DNA of 64,000 nucleotides from Chelydra serpentina (lineage: Eukaryota; Chordata; Testudines; Chelydridae): positions 11,227,501 to 11,291,500 of the forward strand of contig JBAIAC010000027.1 in assembly GCA_037349315.1 (NCBI GenBank), read 5' to 3'. A program made the translations under genes and the position numbers. The stretch's first letter is position 1. Each line of letters starts with the position of its first letter. This document shows, in pieces, positions 1 to 13,959 of the stretch. The notes beneath the pieces were generated by a model. That model was not told the DNA's origin. It saw only the letters and a list, made by a program, of their open reading frames with translations, and made no database searches.

Positions 1-2120
1 AGCTTTTGGCAATCACAGGTTGTTTCCTATCTTGTAATCAATTATTGATCCATGAGAGGACCTTCCCTCTTATCCTAGGACTGCTTAGTTTAAGACTCTT
101 TGGTGAGGAACCTTTTCAAAAGCTTTATGAAAGTCCAAGTACACTATATCCACTGGATCACCCTTGTCCACGTTTCTTGACCCCCTTTAGAAAATTATAG
201 TAGATTGGTGAAGCATGATTTCCCTTTACAAAAACTGTTTTGACTCTCCCCCTCCCACCCCCAAACACATTGTGTTCATCTATGTATCTGATCATTCTGT
301 TCTTTACCATAGTTTCAATCAATCTGCCTGGTACTGAAGTTAGATTTACCAACCTGTAACTGGAAGGATGGCCTTTGGAGCTTTTTTTAAAAAATGGTCA
401 TTACATTAGCTATCCTCCAGTCCTCTGACAGAAAGGCTGATGTAAGTGATAGGTTACATACCACTGTTAGTAGGTCTACAATTTCATATTTGAGTTCCTT
501 CAGAACTCTTGGGAGAATATCATCTGGTCCTGGTGTCTTATTACTGTTTAATCAATCAATATATTCCAAAACCTCCTCTACTGACATCTCAATCTGGGAC
601 TGTTCCTTAGATCGGTCACCTAAAAAGAACAGCTCAGGTGTAGAGATGTCCCTCAGATCCTCTGCAATGAAGACTAATACCAAAGAATTCATTTAGCTTC
701 TTCGCAACGGTCTTGTCTTGTGTGTTTCTTTAGCAGCCCAGTCATCCAGTGGTTTCACTGACTGCTTAGCAGGCTTCCTGCTTCTGATGTACTTAAATTT
801 TTACTGATAGTTTTTGTGCCTTTTGCTAGTTGCTTTTCAAATTCTTTTTTGGCCTTCCTAATTATATTTTTACACTTGACTTGGCAGTTTATGCTCCTTA
901 CTATTGTCTTCACTAAGATTTGACTTCCAAATTGTAAAGGATGTCTTTTTGCCTCTAACTGCCTCTTTCTTTAGTTAAGCCGTGGGGGCATTTTTTATTA
1001 TTATTTTTTGGACTGCTTACTGTTTTTGTTTTATTTGGGATATACAATTAGTTTGAGCCTCTATTATGGTGTTTTTAAATAGTTTCCATGAAGCTTGCAG
1101 GCATTTCATTCATGACTGTTCTTTTTAATTTCCATTTAACTAGCTTCCTCATCTTTGTGTAGTTTCCCTTTTCGAAGTTAAATGCTACTGTGGTAGGTTT
1201 CTTGGATATATCCAAGGATGTTACATTTAATTACATTATGGTCACTATTACAGTTATATTCACCTCTTGGACCAGATGCTGTGCTCCATTTAGGATTAAA
1301 TCCAGAATTGACTCTCCCCTTGTAGGTTCCAGGACTAGCTGCTCCAAGCAGCAGCCATTAAATGGTGTCTAGAAATTGTATCTCTGCATGCCATCCTAAG
1401 GTGACATGTACCCAATCCATAGAGGGATATCTGAAATACCCCATTATTACTGGTTTTCTGTTTTTGTAGCCCCTCCAATCCCCCTGAATATTTCACAATC
1501 ACCATTCCGGTCAGGTAGCTGATAGAGTATAGCAGTAGGAATATACTTATTGTCCGAGCATGGAATTTCTATCCACAGAGATTCTATGGGACAGTTTGAC
1601 TCATTTTAAGATTTTTACTATATTTGACTCTATGCTTTCTTTCACATATAGTTCCATTCCCCCACCAGCACAACCTAATCCATCATTCCTATATATTTAG
1701 TATCCTGCTATTTCCATGTCCCATTGATTATCATTGTTCCAGCAAGTTTCTGTGATGCCTATTATATCAATATCCTCATTTAATACCTGGCACTGAAATT
1801 CAGCCATTTTAGTATTTAGACTTCTAGTATCTGTATAGCCCGGTGTGGTGGCGCACACCTGTAATCCCAGCTGCTTGGGAGGCTGCGGTTGGCAGATCGC
1901 TCAGGAATTCTAGGCTGTTGTGCGCTATATCAATCGGGTGTCTGGTGCTACTGACAGCCTGGCCAGCGGGTAGTTGGAGGACTGGCTAGAACAACACGTC
2001 TGGCGTGTTGTGATCGGTGCTTTCTCTGTGAAGGCTGATAGACCAATCGATGACCATGAGTGACAGTGAGTATCTGTATACAAACACTTATAAAAATTTT
2101 CAATATTTAGTTGTCATTAC
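1..2120 (-). mobile_element. Long degraded CR1 LINE fragment (endonuclease to reverse transcriptase)
   Basis: Read on the minus strand, 1725-1795 encodes NEDIDIIGITETCW, typical of the CR1 apurinic endonuclease. 158-352 encodes LTSVPGRLIETMVKNRMIRYI, from the reverse transcriptase. The two domains are in the expected order but carry stops and frameshifts. It lies in a KIAA0753 intron, continues past the left edge, and is split by the insertion at 1838-2068. Confidence 0.8.
1838..2068 (+). repeat. 7SL-RNA-derived chimeric retrocopy inserted in CR1
   Basis: The first 100 or so bases track the 5' Alu domain of 7SL RNA: GCCCGGTGTGGTGGCGCACA, CCTGTAATCCCAGCTGCTTG, GGAGGCTG, GATCGCTCAGGAATTCTAGG, GTGCGCTAT and ATCGGGTGTC. 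The remaining 120 bases do not match 7SL as I know it, and include a hairpin (ACACGTCTGGCGTGT). Twelve-base direct repeats AGTATCTGTATA at 1826-1837 and 2069-2080 flank the insert, and there is no poly(A) tail. Confidence 0.7.
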
Positions 2121-2177
2121 AAATATAGTTGTACATTACAAATATAAAATGCCTGTCCCACTTGAATGTTAACGTAC

Positions 2178-5100
2178 CGTTTAGGTGAAGCAGGTGGGGA
2201 TGTAGGATTTGGAGGTACCCAAGGTTTTCTACTCTCCTTAACAAGTGGTTTGCTCTCTTTTAGCCTGAACGCTACAGTGGTCTCTTGAAACCGGGCATGC
2301 TTTGCCTGAGGCTGCACAGGTCTCGATCTTGGAAGCTTACGGATTCCCTTTAAGACATGTTAACATTCAAAAGATGTTCAGACTTTTAAAAATACATAGT
2401 TCACACTGTGGATCAGAATTTCTGTCTTAGGGTCAGGTCTAAGGGACTGATTCTGCAGAGCTAAAGTCAATGGAGGTTTTAATACCAACTTTAATGAGAG
2501 TATGAATGAACCCAAATAGTGTTGGGCCAATCCTGCATCCCTTACTCATGCAAACAAACAATCTGATTGTTTTCAGTAGCAGTATTCACATGAGAAAGGG
2601 CTTTTTACATATAGGATATTTGTAGTACTGGGCCTGCTCATGAGCAGAGCTATTCAGAGATTTATTAGGACTTCTGCAGAAGGGAGTGGCACAACTAAAC
2701 ACTGCTAAGTTTATATTTACCAGGCTAAGAAACTAGACAATTGTTCTACAGTGGGTAAATTCTGAAAGCTATTTTTCACTCACAGGTCTGGACTATCCTG
2801 ACGTCTGGTTGAAACACATGGACTGAGTCACCATGTTATGGATTATTAAAATGCTTAACCTATCTGCTCTCAGGCCTCACTGATATTAATATAGGAAGAA
2901 CAAATATATATTTTGATTTTTCAGGCTGAGGTGAGTGAGAAAAAAATCCATCCATAAATGCATCCAAAAACATCTATTTTCAATGTTTGGACATTTTTAG
3001 AAGATTTTTAAAGAAGGAAATGTCAGTAACATGCAAAAAGAACGAATGAGTTTTCTTGCACCAAGGAGGCCATCTGCTGGTTGCAAATGGCATTTACTAA
3101 AACACAAGTGGTTATATAATTACAAATAATTATTTTAATAAATACATCATTAATATCATAGGATGAAATATTTCAACTGAGTCCAAGATGAAAAACAGCA
3201 GTACTAATCAAATACCATACAAACACTTGTACGCTAATTTTCTGCAGAATTGTTATGTTATTTCCAGTTATGCAATTTATTTCCAAATGGTGGTAATGCT
3301 GCTTTTTTAGGGATATGTTTTTTTAAGTGATCACAAGAGCAGAAATAACCAAGAAGCAAGGAAATGCAGAACACTCAGGCTCAGGAATAGCCATTCAGGT
3401 CCAGTGGAGTAATAAGGTCATTTTTTCAGTAATTGGAGTGAGGGTAGAGCATTTAGGACCTGATCCAATGGCCACAGAATCAACAGAAAACCTCTCAGTG
3501 ACTCCGACTGGCTTTCCCCTGAAACATATCAAGTGTTCTCCATTCCCCCTGAAATGAATGGAACTTTACACTAGTGCAGCTGAAAGCAGTTGGATTTAAT
3601 TAGTTGTAATTGAATGTTCCTATCTTAAGGGCAATGTTAAAGCCCTTCCCTTTCCTCCATCACTCCATATCAACTATATCTATTAAGGGTGCTAAAGGGA
3701 CACCACTGACTGAAAAAAAGACAACCATACGTCTGTCTGAAAATTGCCAACATGAAACAGAATTCTCTGTTTTTCCCCAATGCATTTACTAAAAGCATTT
3801 GATAATACTTTGCAGATAGTCAGTTTCACATTTCTGGCAGTCAGTTAGCTTTTTCTACATCCATGGGTCTTTCACAATGCAACAGAGGACAGAAAAAACT
3901 ATTTTTAAAAACAGGAACATGTGGTTATAAAGAAACAAAATCTGGCAGGGACACTCAGAGGCAGATGTAGAGTCTGAAACCGATTTTAACTTAGTTTTTG
4001 AAAGTTACTTGGTTTCATGTTGATTGCATCCCTTTAACAGTGCCTTAAGTTAAAACTCCCATATGAAAAGAGGAAAGGGTACATTATTTTAAGTATCACA
4101 TTTGTACCTGTTTGGCAGGTAATAGTACACCTTTCTTCTTCAAAAGTCCACTTTCAAGCACAGGGGCTTTTTTCACAGTTCTAGCTCTCATCAATGCATC
4201 CTGACTTGTTTTTAAAACTGCATCTCTGTCTGAGGTGTGTGGGTCATACTCTTGCTGGAATTCTTGATCTGATAAATCAGCATAGCTGCTTAGCTTCTGC
4301 GCCAATGGAATATTTGCAACATGTTGATCTTCATCTACATAAATAATTAAAAATAAATCTTAGATTGGAAGCTCTTTGGAGCAGGGACTATCTTTCTGTC
4401 CTGTGTTTGTACAGGGACTAGCATAATGGAGTCCACTCGGTCCATGACTGGGACTCCTAGGCATTACTGCACTACAAATAAACAACCACCACCCACACTG
4501 GTAAACTCCAAACGTTTCCTTTGCCAAATAATACAAAAGTTGGGTCTCTGCCCTGCAGTTTATATGCTTGAAAGATTCTTGGTATTCAAGGCCACTTGAG
4601 GATTAGAAAGAGATGACAACACACACTACTAGCAGCAGGAGACATGAAAATCAGTAGATAACTAGGGACATGCTCTCTCTAAATTCCTGAAAAACAGGAT
4701 CATCGCACAGATTATACTCTCTGTAAGGAAAGAAAAGGAAAGGAAATTAGCATATGCTACTCTAAGAAACAACCCTTTGGGGAAGACACTACACATAATT
4801 ATACTAATATTATACTTTGTTATAACTGCTTTCAGGATGTATCAAACTGTTTTAATTAAACCTCACAATATAGAAGGAAAGTGTTATTAAGCCTGTATAT
4901 AGAGAGGTCAAATGATTAGCCCACGGTCACACAGCAAACCAGTGGCAAGGACAGAAATAACACTCAGAACCAGTCCTCTGTTCTATCCATAAGCCAATAC
5001 TTCTGCTTTATGCCTTGAAACTAGGAGGAAGGAAAAAGGATAAAGTTACTGTGTGAGGGGAAAACAGTCTAGAATTAAGAGAGAGGCAAAAAACCCAAGA

Positions 5101-8100
5101 ACCTCTCTCTCAAAAGCACAAAAACCTACACAAAACCAAGGAAATTCTGAGCTAAAGCTTTGACACCACCTGTCATTCAATCCAACTGTGTACAGACATT
5201 GCTGCATCTATGGTGCAGATTCCCCAACAGTGGTAATTTTATATTCCACTAGAATGTATTTCATAAATAGTTATGTAGATAGTTAGATGTATTTTATATA
5301 CATCATTACAATCAATGAATAAAGAATCACCTTGGCTTTATACTGCAATATAGACATTTGGGGTCTCTTTAGAAGAAAATCCAGCTGTGCTCCAAAGCAC
5401 ACACACAAAAAAAAAGTTAACAGTATGGCAAAGATATATTTAAAAGACAGTTAAATGAGGTTTAAGTTGGTACATGAAGCTGGAGGAGTCTCTTATGGCA
5501 GCAAGTTGTCATTTCATGTGAAGCATTGAAGGAATTGTGCCCCAAGGCTGCAGGGTTCTGGCAAGCACACTATGAGCAAGAAGACACTCTTGTACCATGA
5601 ATGGGCCATTTTGCACCTCAGACATAAAAAACGTATTATGACATGTCATTGTTGATCACTATGCTGCTTATATATTAACCAATGAAATCCTTTAAATTAA
5701 ATATTCAGAACACATACCAGTCAGGAGTTTCCTAGCTACTGAAGGCTTTTTCTGTTCTTGTCCAAGTCGCTCCTTTGAGATGGGTGGCTTCTTCTCTTTT
5801 TTTGGAGATATAATCTGCTCTCTGGCTGGAAACATCTCGCTGCTCACTGGAGATTTACCCTGAGATGCCGAGAGACATTTCTTCACTTTTTTGGGTGATC
5901 GTTTCTTCTCCAGCAGAGAATCCAAATCCTGCCACAATTTTTTTTCATTTATGTTAATCTCTCATTAAACTTGGTTTGTTAATGTTGGCAGACTGGTGAG
6001 ATGCAAAGCTCAAGGGTACTGATTTTTTAAAAATTATCACTAAAAGCTTTGTCATTATAATTAATTTAATAATCATACGTGGAAAATGCCTGTATCATTT
6101 ACATCATTATTTTTTATTGACTAAAGTAAGCTCTCAAAGAGCATTTAAATATAATAAACATTTGAAGACTATAAACTAGTTTGCAGAACAAACAAACAGA
6201 TATTAGAGCTCCAGTGTGAAAAGAAAAGTATTTTATCAGATTTTAAAAAGCAGATGAGTCCTTAAAACTTCTGTTATAAAATGTGCCCAGATACATAATC
6301 CCAGGACAACTACTCAATGTTTGATGGTCAGTCCACATGGACACCAGTTCATATCACAAAAACACACTACCACAATCGGCATTAACTGACACCTTTGTTG
6401 GCAAGTACTGAATGGGCCACGGAGATTGAATTACTCTCACTACTACAGGTAGACCTTCTAGGGCCATTTGGGAAAATAGTACAGGGAAGCTTGTACTTCT
6501 GTTGCCATTCTGTACCCATTTTGTTGCTAAAGAAAAGAAAACAAAGTCCCCAGGGAGGTCAAGCCAGCACCTTTCACTAACACTGAATTCATTACTTTAT
6601 TGAAGTTCATTTTCAGACTGTGCCTCAATCACCTTCAGAAGCTAAATTAACCAAGTGGGGTCTTCAAACCTGAGAAGGGCTCTGAGATGCTTCTGACAGG
6701 TCAGGTGGTTTTCTTGCTTACCTCCTCAACAAGCAGCTCTGACCATTTTGGTGGGCATCATTAGTTCTTATTTCGAGTGTCCAGAAATCATTCCAAAAAT
6801 GTTCAAACATTAAAAAATCCTTCTTATCTGATCATTAACAAGGTAGCCTCCAACAGGTTAAGTATTTGTGACATTTACAAACACATAGTACTGGTGCTCA
6901 GGTACTACGGTGATGGAGCCATACAAGTACTCAGATAGAGTATTAGATAAATAGTATATTCCTAGCTCGACATATCCCTTGCTTGTGCAACTCATCCATA
7001 ATAAGTACTGAAATGGTAGTATTAATGAGACTTCTCTGGCCTCAAATTTAACATGGGCAAAAAACAAATATCCATGATTGTGAGAGGAACTCCAGGATAA
7101 AACGTTTGTGCTTATACTTGGTTTTCTCAGAACCTGCAACTCATGCTTCACAAGTCTTCTGTGCTGAAGGCACATAGGGGCATTCCAGGATGAGGCTTGG
7201 CATCAGGAGATGTGGTTTTGACACACATTCCCCATAACCAGACCACTACACTTCTGGTATAGGTTATTTTTACCAGAACCAGACTTGATACGCATGTCCT
7301 TGCTAAAAGCACTTAGGGCCTGAAATTGGCCCTTCACATAGACAATTTGATATTCATCTAGAATCTACCTAACAAATAATCTCCCTATAGTTAGTTGATT
7401 TAAAAATCGCTCTTAAAAAGCGTGATGTCATAAGTAGCCCACTGTTTTTTCCCCCTCCCAAAGAAACAACGATTATGACTGCTTTCCGCAGGCAATCTAT
7501 AGCACCTGAAATAAAATTACAGCCATTGTAATCATTATAATACTTTAAGGTGGTTAAGATATTTTCTAAAAATCTCTAATGGCTGCAGTGTCAGTTCAAC
7601 ACCTAAAACAAGCAACAACAACAAATCCACTTTTTTGTGCGTCTCACGGAATTCTGATCAGTGTAAAAAAAAAAATCACTTGGGGTTAAAGGTTACAACA
7701 GTAAAGCTGATTCTGAGAGCTTCTGTATTGTATCAACAGGAATAAATAAATATTTTAAAAAATTTAGAGCTGCTCTTTTCCCATCATACACACTCCCAGT
7801 GAGCTTCTACTTGATAATCATATACATGGCAGAAATATCTCCAACCAAAGTGGTTATGGAACATAGTGATGAAGTAAATTTTGCAGCTATATCTTTATCT
7901 CCTAGCTAGGTTCTTATACTACAAGCATTACAGCAGCATCTGAAAGCCATATAGCCACAAACCCTGGCAACTGCAACATGCTCTTATTAAGCCATATTTT
8001 TACTGGTAATATTTTCGCCCCCCATGTGTGATACAGTTTGCACCCAGAACTGGAAATATTTCATCCAGTTTCTTCTACATCAACTCTGAAGAAAAATTAA

Positions 8101-11100
8101 GCACTTTCCACACCTCAATTTGTAGCAGAATGTCTATGATGATGTCAGGAACAGAAGAATCCATTTCTAATTTGGCAGAACAGAGAGATAGTTGTCGAAT
8201 CAGATTGCCCAACTCCTTATAATGGGCAGGAACCTGCGGCTCTGATTGATCAGTAAATTGAGTGGCAAACACCTGCAAGGCACGAATGGCTCCTCTGTGG
8301 GCAGCTGCCACTCTGGACATCGCTCGAGACTGTGGCACAAAGGAAAGACATGGGTGATTAAATATCCAGCACTTTTCAAGTGATGTTATTCAGAGAATTG
8401 TTAGAAGAATTTCACTGATCATTTAAGTAACTATATTTTGCCCTCAGTTAATTGTGATGGAGATGTATCCACCCTTGTGATGAAATGTATCAGCTGCTTA
8501 AGCAGTGCAGAAAAGATTAATAGCTTTTAAGGCCAGAAGGGACCACTGTGATCATCTAGTCTGACCTCCTGTATAACACATGCCATAGAACTTCCCCAAA
8601 ATAATTCCTAAAACATATCTATTAGAAAAACAACCAATTTTGATTTAAAAATTGTCAGTGACAGAGACTTTTCTCTGTCACCATTATCTTTGGTAAATTG
8701 TCCCAATAATTAATAACTCCCACCATTAAACATTTATGTCTTATTTCCAGTCTGACTTTTCAACTTTCAGACGTTGAATTTCTCTGCTAGATGGAAGAGC
8801 CCATTATTAAATATTTGTTCCCCATGCATATACTGATACACTGTAATAAAGTCAGCCCTTAACCTTCTTTTTGTTAAACTAAATAGATTGTGCTCCTTGA
8901 GTCTATCACTGTAGAGACATGTTTTCTAATCCTTTAATCATTCTTATTGCTCTTCTCTGAACTCTCTTGAATTGTGGGCACCAAAACTGGACACAGTATT
9001 CCAGCAGCAATCCCGCCAGGGCCAAATGTAGAAGTAAAATAACCTCTCTACTCCAACTCCAGGTTCCTCTGGTTATGCATCCTAGGATCACATTAGCTCT
9101 TTTGGCCACAATATCACACTGGGAGCTCATGTTCAGCTGACTATCCACTGAGACACCCAAATCTTTTCCAGAATCACTGCTTCCCAGGATAAAGTCCCCC
9201 ATCCTGTAAGTTTGGCCTATATTCTTTGTTCACAGATGTGCAAATTTACATTTAGCTGTATTAAAATGCATATAGTTTGCTCCCAGTTTACCATGCAATC
9301 CAGATCACTCTGAATCAGTGACCTGTCTTCATTATTATTAACCAGTCCCCTAATTTTTTGTGTCATCTGCAAACTTTATCAGTGATTATTTTACATTTTC
9401 TTCTAGGTCATTGATAAAGATATTAATAGCATAGGGCTAAAAACCGATCCCTGCAGGACCCTACTGGAAACATCCATTCAAGAATGATTCCTGGTTTACA
9501 GTTACATTTTTAGATGTCAGACTGTTTTTAATCCATTTAATGTCTGTCATGTTAATTTTATTAGACAGACAAGATGGGTGAGGTAATATTTTTTATTGGA
9601 CCAACTTCTGTTGGTGAGAGAGACAAGCTTTCGAGCTTACACAGAGTCCCAATAAAAGACATTACCTCACCCACCTTGTCTCTCTAATATCCTGGAACCA
9701 ACATGGTTAAAACAATTCTGCACATCACTATGTTGATTTTATATCATTCTAGTTTTTTAAATCAAAATGTCATGCAGCAACAAGTCAAACACCTTACAGA
9801 AGTCTAAGTTTATTATGTCAACACTATTACCTTTATCAATCAAGCTTGTAATCTCATTTAAAAAAGTATCAAATTAGCTTGACAGGACCTATTCTCCAAA
9901 AACCCATGTTGACTTGCATTAATTACATCATCCACCTTTAGTTTTTTATTAATCGAAGTTATACAGCCAAGATACCAAATATTATGCTAGCCCGAACTAA
10001 AGCAGCTGAATTATATATATAAATCCAAGATGGAGGGTTGATGGGAACATTTAACGTCTCAGAATACTTCTCCAATAATGTTGTACTTAAGAAGCCTTTG
10101 TAACTGATACCTAGAAACTGAATTACCCAAAAGATCATTCAAGATCCCAAACACTTGTTTTCAGAAAGATTCAATCCAAGTTCAATACATCTTACCTTCT
10201 TCGTGTGTTTGATTTTATGAGGACTCAGCTTCTCCAAGTCTTCCTGAATTTCTTTTACCTGTTTATTCAGAAAACAAAAATCACAGTCAGAACCAGCTGT
10301 GTGCGTATAGATTAAAGACAGGCCTGTGTTGCAAAGTTTAGGTCCAGATCCAACTTTCCAATTCAGAGGTGTTTTGATTGCATTTTGGTTCACCCCATTA
10401 TAATGGTAGGGCCCAGCCATGAAATTCAGATCTAAATTGGAACTTCCCTGAAGTTCAAAGGCTTTTGTTTCAGGCCAGTTCTATTGCATACAGAATACAC
10501 CATATTTTATATACATCCTTTTAAAAAATGATCTGTTCCTACCTGTTGCTGGAGGACATACAGCATCCGAGCAGACCGTGCAGCTTGCTCCTGCCGCCTA
10601 ATGCGAACTCGTCGCTCTTCATCAGGATCCAAGATTTCTTCACATCTCTCTGAAAAGTGTTATTTTTGCAAAACGCAGTTATAGATTTTGACAAACCAGT
10701 TAATCTGAGGAAATCCTGATTTAGGCTAAATGTGTGATAATCTAGCAAGGGAGCTTCCTTCATGCAGGACCAATTCACAGTGCACCTTTACTTCGGCAAG
10801 GCATTACCTTGAACTAATATAGAGAAACTATTTTATCTACACATTCTGTATCATTTTAGGATGTTTTTACATATTCTTATTCAATATCAGGTAAATCTTG
10901 CTAGTCCCTATTATGATCTCCCAAATCAAATCACAAAGTTGTGGCAGGAATGTACAGAAAGTTATAACTCTTTAAACTTCTTGCTAAAGATTACAAACAA
11001 GTCAATATAGTGTCAAAACTAAAAAAAATTAACCACTCCACCTCTCCTGTGTCTCAATCCTGATCTAAGTGAATCACTTCTAACAAGCAAGAGTTCCGAC

Positions 11101-12797
11101 AACCATTGGTCTCTTTCCTGTAACAGCTAACAATGGTTCTAGCTGTGATGCTGGTTTTCGTAATCTGAAAATCTATCCAATAGGAACAGGACTAGAGCAT
11201 CACCAATGCATTTCACACAAGCCATTAAATGGCAACACTGTTTTATTTACTGTCAACATGGCTTGGATTTGAAGCCATGTTATAACGGTGAAAGGCTCCA
11301 TACCACCTTACTAATACCCTGAATGGATCATCCATTTAATTTTGTCTTTAAAAAAATAAAAAAGCTCTAAAAAAAAAATATGCACACACACAGAGAACAA
11401 AAATTCAAGTCCAAGCCTAAAAATGGAGAGAAGAACAGAGAAACAAGCTATAGTAACGCTACATAAATAATAATTGTTGTGTCTTTCACCTTTTTTAGCC
11501 AGTTCTTCAATTTTCTGGATGCAACATCTCAGTTCTTTTTGCAGTCGTCTGACTTCCTGTGTACTTTTATCTTCAATTTTTTTCAGGCTTGGCTTGGGCC
11601 CTGGTCCTGAATCATGGGTGGGTGGAGAATCTGAAACAGGTGGCTTTAACTTGCTCTGATTTGGAGTGTAGAGATACACTTTTGCACCAGAGTTGGTAAT
11701 CTCCATTTTGGAGGGTTGACCAAGTTGCTGATGATATTTCAAGCATGTCCGAGACTTTGATGCATTCCTCTCTGCAGGATTTTCAGACACTCCACTCTTA
11801 CACTGCTCTGATGTCTGGGGGAAAACTGATTTATTTTCAGCTTCTTTCACTTGTTCTTCCAGGTGTCTTCGTTTTACATCCCTTTTGGCTAACTGGATGG
11901 CCAGTTTTAGTTTCTCTTCAGATATGACTGAAAATGTGACAGAACTTCTTAAACTGGTGTCATCACCCCCACCTAGATTTCTCTGACCATCAGGTGGCTT
12001 CAGCTTTTCTATTATAATTGGACGAGGGCTGGAGAATCTGACAGCCAAGTTCTCTGGAGCTGCAGGAACGTTCCTATTAAACTGGAGCTGGTCCACAGAT
12101 AAAACAAAAAGTCCACATTATATAGCATATTGCACAGATGATGCACCTCGAACATGAAATAAGGACAAATCTAACTCCCTTCACATTAACATTTATCACA
12201 TCACCACACAGGTAATAGCTATTTTAGTCCTAAAGCATCCTTCCAACTCAAAGGGCCAGATTTTTAAAGGTTGTTAGACACCTAAAGGTGCAGCTAGATG
12301 CCTAGTGGGGTTTTCAAAAGCATTTAGGTGCCTAGATCCAACTGAAATTTAAAAAAAAACAAAAAAGCCTTTAAAAGTCTAGCCCAAAGGCACAGGATAA
12401 TGTCATAATAAATATTTAAAACATTATAAAAGCAAAATAATCACAGGAGGTATTTACAAGTGAGAAGGAAAGGGTGAAGACAGATATTTACATTTACACA
12501 TTTCATCTGTAGAATTCAAAGCACTTTACAAAGGAAGGGTAAATATCATGCCAATGGATGCTGGTGACACATTAAAGTAGGCGGGCAAACTTGACACTAC
12601 AGCTGTGCACAGAACCAGTGTCAGGAAGTAGGTTAAGCTTACCAGGTTATAAAACAGGTTGGCAAACCCAACCCTGAGAAGTCATCACTGCAGAAGTCAA
12701 ATAATACCTGTGTCTGGAGAGTCCTCGCTTCATTCTTTTCTGCTTGGATACTGGATGCAAATGGATCATAGGATGTGGCTGGTTTGCTTGGTCCCAT
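2178..12797 (-). CDS. KIAA0753: KIAA0753 (OFIP/moonraker) centriolar satellite protein, 5' eight coding exons (partial)
   Basis: Known role: scaffold of centriolar satellites and centrioles that binds OFD1 and FOR20 and is needed for centriole duplication and ciliogenesis. Coding exons in transcript order: 12797-12708 (ATG; ends LQTQ), 12087-11490, 10649-10543, 10258-10196, 8329-8114, 5928-5718, 4334-4108 and 2347-2178. All have AG/GT borders, and the phases join without a stop. Recognised stretches are [17 protein letters not shown], [71 protein letters not shown] and [12 protein letters not shown], close to human KIAA0753. Residues encoded by exons 2-4 are rich in charged, coiled-coil-like sequence. 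The exon-2 acceptor appears six bases downstream of the human one, which would drop two residues. The 2347 acceptor is weak. The C-terminal exons lie left of the window. A non-coding first exon probably sits in the CpG island near 14.3-14.6 kb but was not located. Confidence 0.93.
4355..4500 (+). repeat. Tail of an ancient MIR/CORE-type SINE
   Basis: Contains TTGGAAGCTCTTTGGAGCAG, GGACTAT and CTGGGACTCCTAGGCATTAC. The same sequence recurs at 56585-56705 and 57890-57995, marking a dispersed SINE tail family in KIAA0753 and SLC13A5 introns. Confidence 0.55.
4880..5000 (-). repeat. MIR-like SINE fragment, minus orientation
   Basis: AGAGGTCAAATGATTAGCCC followed by ACGGTCACACAGC and CAGTGGCAAGGACAG is the reverse complement of the MIR tRNA/core region. 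Confidence 0.55.
8515..9975 (-). mobile_element. CR1 LINE fragment with nested MITE
   Basis: Minus-strand frames read [51 protein letters not shown] and RMIKGLENM (CR1 ORF2 C-terminal part). Further right there is reverse-transcriptase-like sequence ([13 protein letters not shown]). It is interrupted at about 9564-9686 by an inverted-repeat element. It lies between KIAA0753 exons at 8114-8329 and 10196-10258. Confidence 0.8.
9564..9686. mobile_element. Short inverted-repeat element (MITE), copy 1
   Basis: Ends are GACAGACAAGATGGGTGAGG and the complement of CCTCACCCACCTTGTCTCTC. The interior reads TATTGGACCAACTTCTGTTG. The same family is at 46911-47013. It sits inside a CR1 copy, so it is younger than that CR1. 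Confidence 0.7.
12250..12352. repeat. Palindromic dispersed repeat fragment
   Basis: GGGCCAGATTTTTAAAGG ... TTTTCAAAAGCATTTAGGTG with related copies at 44350-44420, 56290-56370 and 61620-61760. Its 'last codon' sequence has no coding meaning. Confidence 0.5.
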
Positions 12798-13959
12798 CAC
12801 ATCGAATAGAATATAAGGATACTAAAAATACAGTCATCTGTAACTGGCCTCTGCTAAAATTATAAGAAGTAGACAAGATGTTTGGGTGTCAGGGTGTGTG
12901 TTTAAAAATAAGACAAGGCCTGACAAATGTAGTAGCTTAACAGGCAAAACACTCACTTGTGGAAGTAATTTTGAGAACATGCTCTTTATAGTGGTACAGG
13001 CTGGAAACAAAAAGTGGGTGATATATTCACATTTTCTGATGTACTAGGTACAGCTTACATTCTTCTTTCACACTGCCAAGCAGCGGGCTGTAAAGCAACA
13101 TTAGACTGTAAAGGGAATGCTCACATTAGCAGCCATAAGGAGAATATAGGGTTATGGGTCTGTTATTACTAGAACCAGGAAACTGTGGTCTACAGAAAAC
13201 AGGTGGCTGAAAAAAACCTCTTTGTTGTCTCAAACTTGCCCCAAATTTTTAACCACAAGAAAGAGATGGCATAAAACACAGAATATATTGTTGTAGGAGG
13301 CAGGTAGACCAAATGGAGAGCACACATCTGGATTTCTTACATTTCTTCAGTGAAAAGGGAAATACAATACAAATAATGAGTCATGAAGCCCTGATATATA
13401 AACTCACCAGCAATTCCAAGCTAGAGTTGAGGGCTCCTGAGGGGCTCTTAAATTTAAACAATTTCAAGATCAGGTATAATGACTCGGCTTCTTTCTCTTC
13501 AGCCTAAATCACAGACTGCCTCACTCTGCTCCCCAGGTCCTCTGGGCATTACCTCTTCTCTATTTCTCCCAACTATGCTGCCCACTGTCGGAGCAAGTGC
13601 CAGTACCTCTGCAGCTCCTGCCAGGGTTACTCTGCTCATTGATATTCCTCCATAGATCATGTGAAAACAAATATTTCTCCCTTGCCTGTAACAGTTAATT
13701 CCACTCTACCCTCTACCACCATTTATAATCAAACTACATAAAGATAAAGACTTCACTTCTGAATCAACTTCAATTTTCCTCCTCCTCTATATCAAAGCCC
13801 TGTACAATTCCACCCTGTTCCATTTCACAGCAACCCTGGGCTGGAAGGGACCTGGAGAGGTCTAGTCCAGCCCCTCCGCTCCTAAATTTCAGCCTCTCCT
13901 AGGCCCTACTTTCTATTCGAGTTTCTCCTGATTGTTCTCTGCCTCCTTCCACCCACTCC

